A stretch of 64,000 bases of DNA from Desertibaculum subflavum. GTDB taxonomy: Bacteria; Pseudomonadota; Alphaproteobacteria; Ferrovibrionales; Ferrovibrionaceae. Below are positions 25,108-33,716 of the stretch, piece after piece. Positions within the stretch are counted from its first letter, which is position 1. Each line of letters opens with the position of its first letter. The DNA lies in assembly GCA_003576705.1 (NCBI GenBank), contig QOZS01000011.1:1-64000 (forward strand), in the 5' to 3' direction. The position numbers and the translations under genes were made by a program. Under the pieces are notes generated by a model, which was given only the letters and a program-made list of their open reading frames with translations, ran no database searches and was not told where the DNA came from.

Positions 25108-26523
25108 TCAGACGACGCGGAAGTTGCGGAACTGCCAGGGATCGGAATCGACATCCTCCGGGAACGGGAAGTGGCGGCCCTGGAGCGGCGTCCAGTCGCC
25201 ATAGGCGCCGACCACCTCGCCGAGATAAGGCGCGCAGATCTCCAGGATGCGTGCGTGGTCGAGCTCGTCCGCCTCCACCACGCCGGCCTTGGGGTTCTCG
25301 ATCGCCCAGACCATCGCGGCGAGCACGCCGACCGTCACCTGCAGGCTGGTCGCGTTGTTGTGCGGCACGAGCCGCCGCGCCTCCTCGATCGATAGACGCG
25401 AGCCGTACCAGTAAGCATTCTTGGCGTGGCCCATCAGCAGCACGCCGAGCTCGTCGATGCCGCTGACGATCTCGTCCATCATCAGCCGCTTGCTGTCCTG
25501 CAACTGCCAGCGCTTGCCGGCCAGCTCGTGCAGCGAGATCACGGCATCGTCGCAGGGGTGATAGGCGTAGTGCACGGTCGGCCGGTAGGCCACCTTGCCG
25601 CCCTCGCGGTGCGTGAAGTAATCGGCGATCGAGATCGCCTCGTTGTGGGTGATCAGGAAGCCGACGAACGGGCCCTCCAGCGGCGTCCAGGTACGCACGC
25701 GCGTGGAGGCGCCATGGCGCTTGAGGTAGATCGCGGCGTCGCAGCCGAATTCGTGGCGCAGGCCATCGGGCGGCAGCGCCTTCTCGTGGCTGCCCCAGCC
25801 GAGCTCGGCCGGCTGCATGCCCTCGCTGTAGAAGCCGTCGATCGACCAGGTGTTGACGAACTCGCCGCGCTGCTTCGGATGCTCGGCCAGCTGGGTGTCT
25901 CGTTCGGCGATGTGGATCACCTTGACGCCGAGATCGGCGGCCAGCCTGGCCCAGCCGGCCCGGTCGGCCGGCACGGCGGCGCGGCTGCCGGTATCGCGCG
26001 CGATGTCCAGCAGCGCCTGCTTCACGAAGTGCGAGACCAGGCCGGGATTGGCGCCATGCGCGATCACCTGGGTCGCACCGCCGGCGAGCTTCGGCTTCAG
26101 CGCCAGGGCGGATTCGCGGAGCGCGTAGTTGGAGCGCTGCGACGGCGTCAACGACGGATCGGTATAGCCGCCGGGCCAGGGCTCGACGCAGGTATCGAGG
26201 TAGAAGGCGCCCTTCTCGTGGGCGAGCTGCATCAGCGCGGTGCTCGACACCTCCACCGACAGGTTGAGCAGGAAGTCGCCCTGGCCCAGCAGCGGCGACA
26301 GCACCGCGCGGTAGTTTTCCCGCGTCAGCGGCAGCACGCGGAACTCGACGCCGTATTCCTTGGCGATCTCCGCCCCCGCGTCTTCGGCGGTGATGATCAC
26401 CGCGCGCGCGAGATCCACGTCGAGATGACGCTCGATCAGCGGCAGCACGCCCTTGCCGATGCTGCCGAAGCCGATCATGACGAGGCGGCCCTTCAGGCCG
26501 GCGAGCTTGGTGGTCTGGCTCAT
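25108..26523 (-). CDS. hss: Homospermidine synthase
   Basis: The 471-aa NAD-dependent enzyme makes sym-homospermidine from two putrescines (or putrescine plus spermidine). It shows the Rossmann motif VMIGFGSIGKGVLPL, DTCVEPWPGGY, HGANPGLVSHF, HNEAIS and HYAYHPCDDAVISLHEL, matching alphaproteobacterial and Blastochloris-type HSS. The start is set by AGGAG eight bases upstream. It follows the ornithine decarboxylase gene by 69 bp, which includes a strong hairpin, and so completes a putrescine-to-homospermidine pair. Confidence 0.95.
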   Translation of the reverse strand: MSQTTKLAGLKGRLVMIGFGSIGKGVLPLIERHLDVDLARAVIITAEDAGAEIAKEYGVEFRVLPLTRENYRAVLSPLLGQGDFLLNLSVEVSSTALMQLAHEKGAFYLDTCVEPWPGGYTDPSLTPSQRSNYALRESALALKPKLAGGATQVIAHGANPGLVSHFVKQALLDIARDTGSRAAVPADRAGWARLAADLGVKVIHIAERDTQLAEHPKQRGEFVNTWSIDGFYSEGMQPAELGWGSHEKALPPDGLRHEFGCDAAIYLKRHGASTRVRTWTPLEGPFVGFLITHNEAISIADYFTHREGGKVAYRPTVHYAYHPCDDAVISLHELAGKRWQLQDSKRLMMDEIVSGIDELGVLLMGHAKNAYWYGSRLSIEEARRLVPHNNATSLQVTVGVLAAMVWAIENPKAGVVEADELDHARILEICAPYLGEVVGAYGDWTPLQGRHFPFPEDVDSDPWQFRNFRVV

Positions 26524-26534
26524 ATCAATCTCCT

Positions 26535-26558
26535 GACGCCGGGCACTTGCCCGGCGTC
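26535..26558 (-). promoter_or_regulatory. Perfect 10-bp hairpin between odc and hss
   Basis: gacgccgggc / gcccggcgtc pair perfectly around a 4-nt loop. On the transcript the hairpin ends exactly where the AGGAG of hss begins. There is no U-tract, so an intercistronic stabiliser or translation control element is more likely than a terminator. Confidence 0.5.
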
Positions 26559-26592
26559 CTAACACAGTTCAGCGAATGGTGAAGCGGTCGAC

Positions 26593-27723
26593 CTAGATGC
26601 AGATGGTCTTCAGCGGCTCGAAGCCGTTGAAGCCGACCGAGGAATAGGTGCAGGTATAGGCACCGGTGGTCAGAATCTCGACCTTGTCGCCGATGGCGAG
26701 GTCGAGCGGCAGCTCGTAGCGCGTCTTCTCGTACAGGATATCGGCGCTGTCGCAGGTCGGGCCGGCCAGCACGACCGGACCGGTGCGGCCGCCGTCATGC
26801 GGCGTGCGCAAGCGGTACTTGATGCTCTCGTCCATGGTCTCGGCGAGGCCGGAAAACTTGCCGATGTCGAGATAGACCCAGCGGCGGCCGTCGCCGTCGC
26901 CCTTGTCGGAGATCAGCACGACCTCGGTCTGGATCACGCCGGCATCGCCGACGAGAGAGCGGCCGGGCTCGACGATCAGCTCGGGGATGCGGTTGCCGAA
27001 ATGTCGTCGCACCGCCGCCATCACCGTGCGGGCATAAGCCTCGAGCGGCGGCACGTCGCTGCGATACTGGGCCGGAAAGCCGCCGCCCAGATTGACCATG
27101 CGCAGGTCGACGTCGCGCTCGCGCAGGATCGAGAACAACGACGACACGCGGCCGAGCGCGGTGTCCCACTGCGACAGGTCGGTCTGCTGCGAGCCGACAT
27201 GGAAGGAAAGGCCATAGGCGTCGAGGCCGAGCTCGCGCGCCTGCACCATCAGGTCGGCCGCCATCTTGGGCGAGCAGCCGAACTTCCGGGAAAGCGGCCA
27301 TTCGGCGCCCTCGCACTCCATCAGCACGCGGCAGAACACTTTCGCGCCCGGCGCCGCCTGGGCGAGCTTGCGCAACTCCGCCTCGCTGTCGAAGGCGAAG
27401 AGCCGCACGCCCTTCTCATAGGCATAGGCGATGTCGGCCGCCTTCTTGATCGTGTTGCCGAAGGAGATGCGGTCGGCCTTGGCGCCCTGCTTCAGGCAGA
27501 GGTCGATCTCCTGCCGGCTCGCGGTATCGAAGCTGGAGCCGAGCTTGTTCAGCCGCTTGACGACCGGCGCCAGCGGGTTCGCCTTCACGGCGTAGAAGAT
27601 CCGCGCCTCCGGCAGCAGATCGCGGAGCTGGATGTAGCCCTCCTCCACCGCGTCGACATCGACGATCAGGCAGGGGGTCGGGGGGCGGGCGTCCTGGAGG
27701 TAGCGGGAGATCTTGGCGTTCAT
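26593..27723 (-). CDS. Ornithine (lysine/ornithine) decarboxylase, fold-type III PLP
   Basis: The 376-aa alanine-racemase-fold decarboxylase has the PLP-lysine motif FYAVKANP, SFHVGSQ, NLGGGFP, EPGRSLVG and the catalytic GPTCDSADILYE with its Cys. The length and motifs match the short eukaryote-like ODC of Alphaproteobacteria; lysine or dual activity cannot be excluded by reading. It supplies putrescine for the adjacent homospermidine synthase. I chose the ATG at 27723 (MNAKISRYLQ), because the longer frame's extra 29 residues look non-coding. Confidence 0.92.
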   Translation of the reverse strand: MNAKISRYLQDARPPTPCLIVDVDAVEEGYIQLRDLLPEARIFYAVKANPLAPVVKRLNKLGSSFDTASRQEIDLCLKQGAKADRISFGNTIKKAADIAYAYEKGVRLFAFDSEAELRKLAQAAPGAKVFCRVLMECEGAEWPLSRKFGCSPKMAADLMVQARELGLDAYGLSFHVGSQQTDLSQWDTALGRVSSLFSILRERDVDLRMVNLGGGFPAQYRSDVPPLEAYARTVMAAVRRHFGNRIPELIVEPGRSLVGDAGVIQTEVVLISDKGDGDGRRWVYLDIGKFSGLAETMDESIKYRLRTPHDGGRTGPVVLAGPTCDSADILYEKTRYELPLDLAIGDKVEILTTGAYTCTYSSVGFNGFEPLKTICI

Positions 27724-27832
27724 CGGTCTGAACCCTCGGCCGCCCCGGCGCGCGGGACGGCTGCATGGAGTGATGTGCAGGGAGAGCGACGCGCGAGCGA
27801 CCCGGCTCACGACGCCACGCGGCAGCGACGGG

Positions 27833-27982
27833 TCACTGCCGCGAGCACATACTTGAAAGTGGGTTCTTCCGACCGATGAGATGCAGATAAGCCAGTCGCG
27901 CGGCGCGGCGCGAGGCGGCGCAGGTCACATCGAGCGACGGGATGACGGCAAGCGCGGCCTTGCGGCCCAGCTGGTCCAACAT
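27833..27982 (-). CDS. Possible 49-aa leader peptide or small protein upstream of odc
   Basis: An ATG at 27982 with AGGGA eight bases upstream opens a 49-aa frame (MLDQLGRKAALAVIPSLDV..., ending SSMCSRQ). It is basic, with a weak hydrophobic stretch. It lies between a good sigma-70-type promoter (28103-28130) and odc, so it could be a translated leader of the polyamine operon. I recognise no family, and it may be chance. Confidence 0.35.
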   Translation of the reverse strand: MLDQLGRKAALAVIPSLDVTCAASRRAARLAYLHLIGRKNPLSSMCSRQ

Positions 27983-28102
27983 CGTAAGTTCCCTCTCAGA
28001 ACCGGCGCCGAGGTCATCGTGCCGGACGTTCCAAAAAGGACGCCTAACGTCGTTGCATAACCACTGTGGGCCATAGGCACGTGCGGGTGCGTCTGAAATC
28101 GG

Positions 28103-28130
28103 CTTATAAGGCAGAGAGCGCGGGGTGCAA
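28103..28130 (-). promoter_or_regulatory. Sigma-70-type promoter for the polyamine genes
   Basis: The minus strand has TTGCAC (28125-28130), 16 bases, then TATAAG (28103-28108), close to consensus and reading toward odc-hss. It sits in the 476-bp gap 27724-28199, which otherwise holds only the candidate 49-aa frame and the leader of the divergent transporter. Transcription would start about 370 bases before odc, leaving a long leader. Confidence 0.5.
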
Positions 28131-28199
28131 TAAGAAATTTGCCCCGGCGTGATTTTTTTCTTCACCATTCGCTTACCACGACGCCGCCACCTGGCCCGC

Positions 28200-29117
28200 A
28201 TGCTTCCATCCAACCGCGAAGCGCAGAACGAAAGCACGGCGCGGCTGCGCGCCATCGGGCTCGCGCTGGCCGGCATCGCCCTGTTCGGCCTGCTCGACAT
28301 GCAGGCGAAGGTGCTGGGCGCGCTCTATCCGGTGCCGGAAGTGGTGTGGGCGCGCTATGCCGGCCACTGCCTGCTGATGCTGATCGTGCTGGGGCCGCGG
28401 CATGGGCGCGGCCTCGTGCGCACCAGGCGCCTCGGCGTGCAGCTGGTGCGCGGCGTGCTGCTGCTGCTCTCGACCGGGTTCTTCTTCACCGCCCTTTCCT
28501 ACCTGCCGCTGGCCGAAGCGGCGGCGATCGGCTTCGTCGCGCCGCTGCTTGTGACCTTGCTGTCGATCCCGATGCTGGGCGAGCGGGTCGGCTGGCGCCG
28601 GCTTACCGCCGTCGCGGTCGGCTTCGGCGGCGTGCTGGTGATCCTCAGGCCCGGCGGGTCGCTGTTCACCCCGGCGGCGCTGCTGCCGCTCTGCACCGCC
28701 GTCACCTACGGCCTGTACCAGATCCTGACCCGCCGGATCGGCACCAGCGAGAACCCGGTGGCGAGCCTGTTCTACACCTCGCTGGTCGGCGCACTGGCGG
28801 TAACCATGGTGGTGCCCTTCGTCTGGGTCACCCCGGACTGGCGCCACGCCCCGATGTTTCTGGCACTCGGGGTGTGCGGCGGGCTCGGGCATTTCCTGAT
28901 GATCCGGGCGCTGCAGCTGGCTCCGGTCTCGCTGATCGCCCCGTTCGGCTATTCGGCCATCATCTGGTCGCTGCTGTTCGGCTGGCTGATCTTCGGCCAA
29001 TTTCCCGACCGGTATTCCCTGGTCGGCATCGCCATCGTGATCGGCAGCGGGCTTTATGTCGCCTACCGGGAAAGCGTCCGGCTGAGGGCGCTCAGGGCCG
29101 AGTCGCGGGCGGATTGA
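28200..29117 (+). CDS. EamA/DMT-family transporter
   Basis: The 305-aa inner-membrane protein has about ten hydrophobic helices arranged as two EamA repeats (ALFGLLDMQAKVL..., and ...TAVTYGLYQILTRRIG). Members export metabolites or amino acids; nothing here fixes the substrate. The ATG at 28200 is preferred to a GTG at 28149, whose extra 17 residues are not typical. It is divergent from the polyamine operon and upstream of citrate synthase. Confidence 0.85.
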   Translation: MLPSNREAQNESTARLRAIGLALAGIALFGLLDMQAKVLGALYPVPEVVWARYAGHCLLMLIVLGPRHGRGLVRTRRLGVQLVRGVLLLLSTGFFFTALSYLPLAEAAAIGFVAPLLVTLLSIPMLGERVGWRRLTAVAVGFGGVLVILRPGGSLFTPAALLPLCTAVTYGLYQILTRRIGTSENPVASLFYTSLVGALAVTMVVPFVWVTPDWRHAPMFLALGVCGGLGHFLMIRALQLAPVSLIAPFGYSAIIWSLLFGWLIFGQFPDRYSLVGIAIVIGSGLYVAYRESVRLRALRAESRAD

Positions 29118-29213
29118 CGGGCTTCTCCGGGCGCCCCGGGGGAGGCTATAGTGCGCTGCATCAAAGCGAAGGTCCGGCCCCCTGCAGGCGCCGGAAAGCC
29201 GGAAGGAAACCGC

Positions 29214-30503
29214 ATGAGCAACACCGCAAATGTCGTCGTGGGCAACAAGAAGACCGATCTCCCGGTGCTGAGCGGGACGGCGGGCCCGCAGGTCGTCGAC
29301 ATCCGAAAGCTCTACAACGATACCGGCTACTTCACGTTCGATCCCGGCTTCATCGCCACCGCTTCCTGCGAGAGCAAGATCACCTATATCGACGGCGACG
29401 AGGGCGTGCTGCTCTATCGCGGCTACCCGATCGAGCAGCTGGCCGAGCACTCCGATTTCACCGAGGTCCAGTACCTCCTCCTGCATGGCGAGTTGCCGAC
29501 CGCCAAGCAGAAGCAGGAATTCGAGCGCACCATCACGCTCCACACCATGGTGCATGACCAGCTGACCCGCTTCTTCAACGGGTTTCGGCGCGACGCCCAT
29601 CCGATGGGGGTGATGGTGGGCACGGTCGGCGCGCTGTCGGCCTTTTATCACGACAGCCTCGACATCAACGACCCGCAGCATCGGCTGATCTCGTCGCACC
29701 GCCTGATCGCCAAGATCCCGACGATCGCGGCCATGGCCTACAAATACTCTGTCGGCCAGCCCTTCGTTTATCCGAAGAACAACCTGAAGTACGCCGAGAA
29801 CTTCCTGAACATGATGTTCTCGGTGCCGTGCGAGGAATACAAGATCAGCCCGACGCTGGCCAAGGCGATGGACCTGATCTTCATCCTGCACGCCGATCAC
29901 GAGCAGAACGCCTCGACATCGACGGTTCGCCTCGCCGGCTCCTCCGGCGCCAATCCGTTCGCCTGCATCGCCGCCGGCATCGCCTGCCTGTGGGGCCCCA
30001 GCCATGGCGGCGCCAACGAGGCGGTGCTGAAGATGCTTCACGAGATCGGCTCGGCCGACAAGGTGAAGGACTTCCTCGGCAAGGTGAAGGACAAGGGCGA
30101 CAACACCAAGCTGATGGGCTTCGGCCACCGGGTCTACAAGAACTTCGACCCGCGCGCGACGGTGATGCGCGAGACCTGCCACAAGGTGCTGGCCGAGCTC
30201 GGCGTGAAGAACGACCCGCTGCTCAAGCTCGCCATGGAGCTGGAGAAGATCGCGCTCGAGGACAAGTACTTCGTCGACCGCAAGCTCTATCCGAACGTCG
30301 ACTTCTATTCCGGCATCATCTTGCGCGCGATGGGCTTCCCGACGGCGATGTTCACCGTGCTGTTCGCGGTGGCGCGCACCACCGGCTGGATCGCGCAGTG
30401 GAACGAGATGATCGAGGACCCGGCGCAGAAGATCGGCCGGCCGCGCCAGCTCTACACCGGCGCGGCGCAGCGCGACTACGTGCCGATCGCCAAGCGTGGC
30501 TGA
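29214..30503 (+). CDS. gltA: Citrate synthase, type II
   Basis: The 429-aa enzyme condenses acetyl-CoA with oxaloacetate. It shows the catalytic residues in context: His in [13 protein letters not shown], His in [14 protein letters not shown] and Asp in YPNVDFYSG. The N-terminus ([20 protein letters not shown]) is that of the proteobacterial type II hexameric enzyme. A GGAAGG seven bases before the ATG at 29214 decides the start over an upstream in-frame GTG. Confidence 0.97.
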   Translation: MSNTANVVVGNKKTDLPVLSGTAGPQVVDIRKLYNDTGYFTFDPGFIATASCESKITYIDGDEGVLLYRGYPIEQLAEHSDFTEVQYLLLHGELPTAKQKQEFERTITLHTMVHDQLTRFFNGFRRDAHPMGVMVGTVGALSAFYHDSLDINDPQHRLISSHRLIAKIPTIAAMAYKYSVGQPFVYPKNNLKYAENFLNMMFSVPCEEYKISPTLAKAMDLIFILHADHEQNASTSTVRLAGSSGANPFACIAAGIACLWGPSHGGANEAVLKMLHEIGSADKVKDFLGKVKDKGDNTKLMGFGHRVYKNFDPRATVMRETCHKVLAELGVKNDPLLKLAMELEKIALEDKYFVDRKLYPNVDFYSGIILRAMGFPTAMFTVLFAVARTTGWIAQWNEMIEDPAQKIGRPRQLYTGAAQRDYVPIAKRG

Positions 30504-30507
30504 GGCA

Positions 30508-30699
30508 ATGATGATGGCGCCGACCCGCGCCCGCAGCACCCCGCCCCCGCCGCTGCCGCCGGCACCGGCGGGCGAGGTGCGCCGGCCAGCGCTGCAGTTT
30601 CCGGCGAACGACAATCGCCCGAAGCTGCGCGGCATCCTGCTCGCGATCGCCGCCGGCCTTGCCTTCGCCATAGCGTATATGGTTTTCGCGGCGCTTTGA
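30508..30699 (+). CDS. Small single-helix membrane protein after gltA
   Basis: The 63-aa frame starts four bases after the gltA stop. It has a Pro/Arg-rich cytosolic part with the QFPANDNRPK motif seen in many alphaproteobacterial small proteins, then one C-terminal helix (GILLAIAAGLAFAIAYMVFAAL). Three consecutive ATGs follow a GAGG, and 30514 has the best spacing. Probably a tail-anchored inner-membrane protein of unknown role. Confidence 0.6.
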   Translation: MMMAPTRARSTPPPPLPPAPAGEVRRPALQFPANDNRPKLRGILLAIAAGLAFAIAYMVFAAL

Positions 30700-30759
30700 T
30701 CGCGCGGCCGAGTGGCGTGCCAAGGTGCGGAACGGGTGGCAGGCATCGGAGGTTTGGTG

Positions 30760-31044
30760 ATGGTGACCCGGCGTAGTTTTCTCGGTGTCGCGGCAGGCGG
30801 CGCAGCGCTGACCGGCCTCGCTGGCCCGGCCGCCGCCTTCCGCATCCAGGAGGCGAGCGAAGAGATCAAGGCGGTTCGCTTCGGCGCCTGCGGCGCCGCG
30901 CCCGAAGGCGCCGAGCATGACAGGATCCGCGCCGAGATCGCCCGCCTGCTCGGCGAGCCCGCCACACCAGCGACGGAGCGCGAGCGGCTCAGCCGCGGCA
31001 TGGTCTGCCCGCTCTGCGGCGGGCTGGTCGGCCCCGGCTGCTAG
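30760..31044 (+). CDS. Small Tat-exported protein with a C-terminal CPLC motif
   Basis: The 94-aa product has a textbook twin-arginine signal (TRRSFLGVAAGGAALTGLAGPAAA). The mature ~65 residues end in MVCPLCGGLVGPGC, with two further Cys-containing turns, which suggests a metal (Zn) knuckle or redox pair. The ATG at 30760 has GGAGG at ideal spacing. It lies just before DUF1007 and NicO genes and near the znu genes, so a metal-related role is likely but unproved. Confidence 0.65.
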   Translation: MVTRRSFLGVAAGGAALTGLAGPAAAFRIQEASEEIKAVRFGACGAAPEGAEHDRIRAEIARLLGEPATPATERERLSRGMVCPLCGGLVGPGC

Positions 31045-31051
31045 CGCCCGC

Positions 31052-31645
31052 TTGCGCCGCCTCACCGCTGCGGCGCTGATCCTGGCCCTTGCCGGGCCGG
31101 CCTGGGCACATCCGCATTCCTATCTCGACGCAAGCCTCGGCCTCGTTCTCGCCGACGGGCGCGTTGCCGCGGTTGAGGTGACTTGGCTGTTCGACGAGCT
31201 CGACACCGAGATCGCCCTCGACGGCAACGACAAGAACGGCGACGGCAAGCTGGACGCGGCCGAGCTCGACGACCTCGCCACGCGCATGCAGAAGCACATC
31301 GCCACCCAACAGTTCCATACCCATCTCCGGGTCGACGGCAAGGTGGTGCCGATCACCGGGATCGACCGCCTGCGCCTCACGATGCAGGACAAGCGCATGC
31401 GGGCGCGCTTCCGCGCCACCCTGGCGGAGCCGGTCGATCCGCGCGCGCGCAAGGTGACGATCGGCCTCTACGACGACAGCTACTACATCCAGTTCGGTTT
31501 CGACCCGGCGCGCGACCTCAAGCTCGACGGCGCCCTGCCGCAGGGCTGCCGCGTCGTCACCTATGCCGACCGGACGGTGACCATTTTCGAGGTCGTCGGC
31601 AGCAAGGTGCATCCGACGGTGACCGGGATCGAATGTGACAAGTAG
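31052..31645 (+). CDS. DUF1007 family periplasmic protein
   Basis: The 197-aa protein has a signal peptide ending GPAWA, then HPHSYLDASLGL, the N-terminal His motif of DUF1007, and an EF-hand-like loop DKNGDGKLDAAEL. DUF1007 proteins are found beside or fused to NicO-type transporters and are linked to nickel, cobalt or zinc handling. The only plausible initiation codon in frame is a TTG at 31052, eight bases after the previous stop, with no clear ribosome-binding site, so it may depend on coupling to the upstream gene. Confidence 0.8.
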   Translation: MRRLTAAALILALAGPAWAHPHSYLDASLGLVLADGRVAAVEVTWLFDELDTEIALDGNDKNGDGKLDAAELDDLATRMQKHIATQQFHTHLRVDGKVVPITGIDRLRLTMQDKRMRARFRATLAEPVDPRARKVTIGLYDDSYYIQFGFDPARDLKLDGALPQGCRVVTYADRTVTIFEVVGSKVHPTVTGIECDK

Positions 31646-32558
31646 GCAGGTTGTCGCCGGGCTGGGCCTCGCCGCCGTGCTGCTGCTCGGCGCGGCCGTC
31701 CTGATGCCCGACCTTGTCCCGCTGCGCTGGCTCGACGATCTCGGTGCCCGTGCGCTTGCCGCCCAGCGTGAGCATCTGGTCGAAATGCGCCGTGCCGTGC
31801 GCGCGCTCCGTAGCGCCGACAGCTGGGCACCGCTGACCGCCCTGCTCGGCGGCGCCTTCCTCTACGGCGTGCTGCATGCGATCGGTCCCGGCCATGGCAA
31901 GGCGGTGATCGCCGCCTACGCGGTGGCCGACCGCGCGACCTTGCGCCGCGGCCTGCTGGCGACCGCGATCGCCTCGCTGGCGCAGGGCATGAGCGCCATC
32001 CTGCTGGTCGGTCTGCTCGCGCTGATCCTCGGCCTCGGCCGCGGCGAGGTCGAGCGCTGGGCGCTGCAGGTCGAGCTTGGCGCCACCGCGCTGATCGCGC
32101 TGTTCGGCCTCGCCAAGGCAGGCCTCGCCGCCGCCGGTCACCAGCACGAACACTGCCATGGGCACGGTCACGGCTGCAGTCACGGGCACCACCGCGACGA
32201 CGGCCACGATCGTGCGCAAAGCCGCGCGCCCGGCTCGCTCTGGGCGGTCGCGCTGGCGGTCGGCATCCGGCCCTGTACCGGCGCCATCGTGCTGCTGCTG
32301 TTCTGTCTGACCCAGGGCCTGTTCGTCGCCGGCATGCTCGGCACGCTCGCCATGTCGGCCGGCACCGCCATCACCGTCGGGCTGCTCGCCGTCGCGGCGG
32401 TCTATGCGCGCGGCGCGGCCAGCGCGATAGCGGGCGACGGCAAGGCAGCGGCGCTGCTGCATCGCGGCCTCGCCGTCGGCGGCTGGCTCACGGTCGCGCT
32501 GTTCGGCGCGGCGCTGTTCCTCGCCGCCTGGCGGGCGCCCGCCACCAGCATGTTCTAG
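31635..32558 (+). CDS. NicO/RcnA-family metal transporter
   Basis: The 307-aa membrane protein has about seven helices, the motif HAIGPGHGKAVIAAY and a His-rich loop of the HxHxH type (about 176-200, twelve His in 25 residues). GIRPCTGAIVLLLF is the second family motif. RcnA-like proteins export Ni or Co; NicO relatives next to DUF1007 are also placed in zinc regulons. The GTG start overlaps the DUF1007 end by 11 bp. It converges with the porin of the znu operon. Confidence 0.87.
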   Translation: MTSRQVVAGLGLAAVLLLGAAVLMPDLVPLRWLDDLGARALAAQREHLVEMRRAVRALRSADSWAPLTALLGGAFLYGVLHAIGPGHGKAVIAAYAVADRATLRRGLLATAIASLAQGMSAILLVGLLALILGLGRGEVERWALQVELGATALIALFGLAKAGLAAAGHQHEHCHGHGHGCSHGHHRDDGHDRAQSRAPGSLWAVALAVGIRPCTGAIVLLLFCLTQGLFVAGMLGTLAMSAGTAITVGLLAVAAVYARGAASAIAGDGKAAALLHRGLAVGGWLTVALFGAALFLAAWRAPATSMF

Positions 32559-32572
32559 AGCGAGCGCCGGCC

Positions 32573-33703
32573 TTAGAAGTGCAGCTCGTAGGTGAGGCGC
32601 GCGCCGAGTGCGTGGATCACCGGCTCGCCCTGCGCCTTCTCGCGCTTCCAGGCGACCTGCGCCTTCAGGCCGAAATCGAAGGTGTAGCCGAGCAGCAGCG
32701 AGTAGAGCGTGTCGGTGTAATCGCGGCCGAAGGTGCCGGAACCGTCGTTCGGCTCGTCGACATGGCGGCCGGTGCGCGCGGCGACCAGGCTCCATTCGCG
32801 CCAATCCAGCTGCAGCGCCGTGGTGAGATGGGTCGCATGATCGGTGCCGCCGCCGAAATGGCGGAAATAGGCGAGTTCCGCCAGCGGCGTCAGCGTCATC
32901 TCGTGGCCGAGATCGAAGGCCCATTGCAGGCCGCCGACATAGCCCTTCTCGGCGCGGGCCTCGGTGACACCCTTGGCGAGCCGGCTGTAGCCGAGGTGGT
33001 AGCTCAAGCCCTCCAGCATCGGGAACTGGTCGCCGTCGAGGGTGAAGGTGTAGCTGGAGAAATCGTGCGTGTTTCCCGGCCCGCCCTGGGAGCGGCGCGT
33101 GCGCTTTACACGGTCGGTATCCTCGTTGCCGAAGCGTGGTCTGGCGAAGGCCGAGTTGGAGAGGAAACTGTTGTCGGCATGGAACAGCGTCGCACCGAAG
33201 GTATGCGTGCCGAGGGAGAGCGTCTCCAATGTCGCCGCGCCGCCGATGCCGAGCGCCTCGGTGCGCTCGTAATCCTCGGCGAAGCCGCGCTGGAACAGCT
33301 CCGACAGACGGTCCCAGGCGGTGCCGAAGGGCGGGTTGAACTTGCCGCCATAGAGCCGGAACCAGTCGTGCTCGATATTGATGTAGAGCTCCTCGATGAA
33401 GGCGCCCTCGTCCTCGAAGGCGCGGCTCTCCGTCGCCACACGGACCGGCTCGAGCTTCAGCACCGATTGCAGCGACAGCCATTCGGTGACGAACAGGCCG
33501 GCGCCCACCTCCACCTCGGCGAAGGTGTCGTGAATCTTCTTCGCGGCGCGGCTGCCGACCGTCTTCTCGCTCTGCAGGCTGAGCTCGGCTTCCACTGTCA
33601 GGCGCGGATAGCTCAGTGCCCCGTCGTCATCCGCCGTCGCATCGCCCGCCGCCGCGCCCGCGGCCACCAGTGCGGCCGCGCCCACCACTCCTCTGCGAAA
33701 CAT
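32573..33703 (-). CDS. Outer-membrane porin-like protein of the zinc-uptake operon
   Basis: The 376-aa protein has a signal peptide and sixteen-strand-porin-like sequence (LYGGKFNPPFGTAWDR, LDWREWSLVAAR, DTLYSLLLGYTFDFGLKAQVAWK) ending ALGARLTYELHF, a BAM-type C-terminal Phe. It lies 13 bp after znuA on the same strand, which makes it a candidate outer-membrane route for zinc (or another metal), in place of a TonB-dependent receptor. Confidence 0.72.
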   Translation of the reverse strand: MFRRGVVGAAALVAAGAAAGDATADDDGALSYPRLTVEAELSLQSEKTVGSRAAKKIHDTFAEVEVGAGLFVTEWLSLQSVLKLEPVRVATESRAFEDEGAFIEELYINIEHDWFRLYGGKFNPPFGTAWDRLSELFQRGFAEDYERTEALGIGGAATLETLSLGTHTFGATLFHADNSFLSNSAFARPRFGNEDTDRVKRTRRSQGGPGNTHDFSSYTFTLDGDQFPMLEGLSYHLGYSRLAKGVTEARAEKGYVGGLQWAFDLGHEMTLTPLAELAYFRHFGGGTDHATHLTTALQLDWREWSLVAARTGRHVDEPNDGSGTFGRDYTDTLYSLLLGYTFDFGLKAQVAWKREKAQGEPVIHALGARLTYELHF

Positions 33704-33716
33704 GCTTTCCCCGCGA

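Noticed and set aside
27833..28300. 155-codon minus-strand frame overlapping the start of the EamA transporter
   Set aside because: The upstream two-thirds looks non-coding and crosses the likely promoter; only the last 49 codons have a ribosome-binding site and are kept as a doubtful entry.
28173..31001. 942-codon minus-strand frame across the transporter and citrate synthase genes
   Set aside because: It is antisense to well-supported genes and its product is low-complexity; no start signal or domain.
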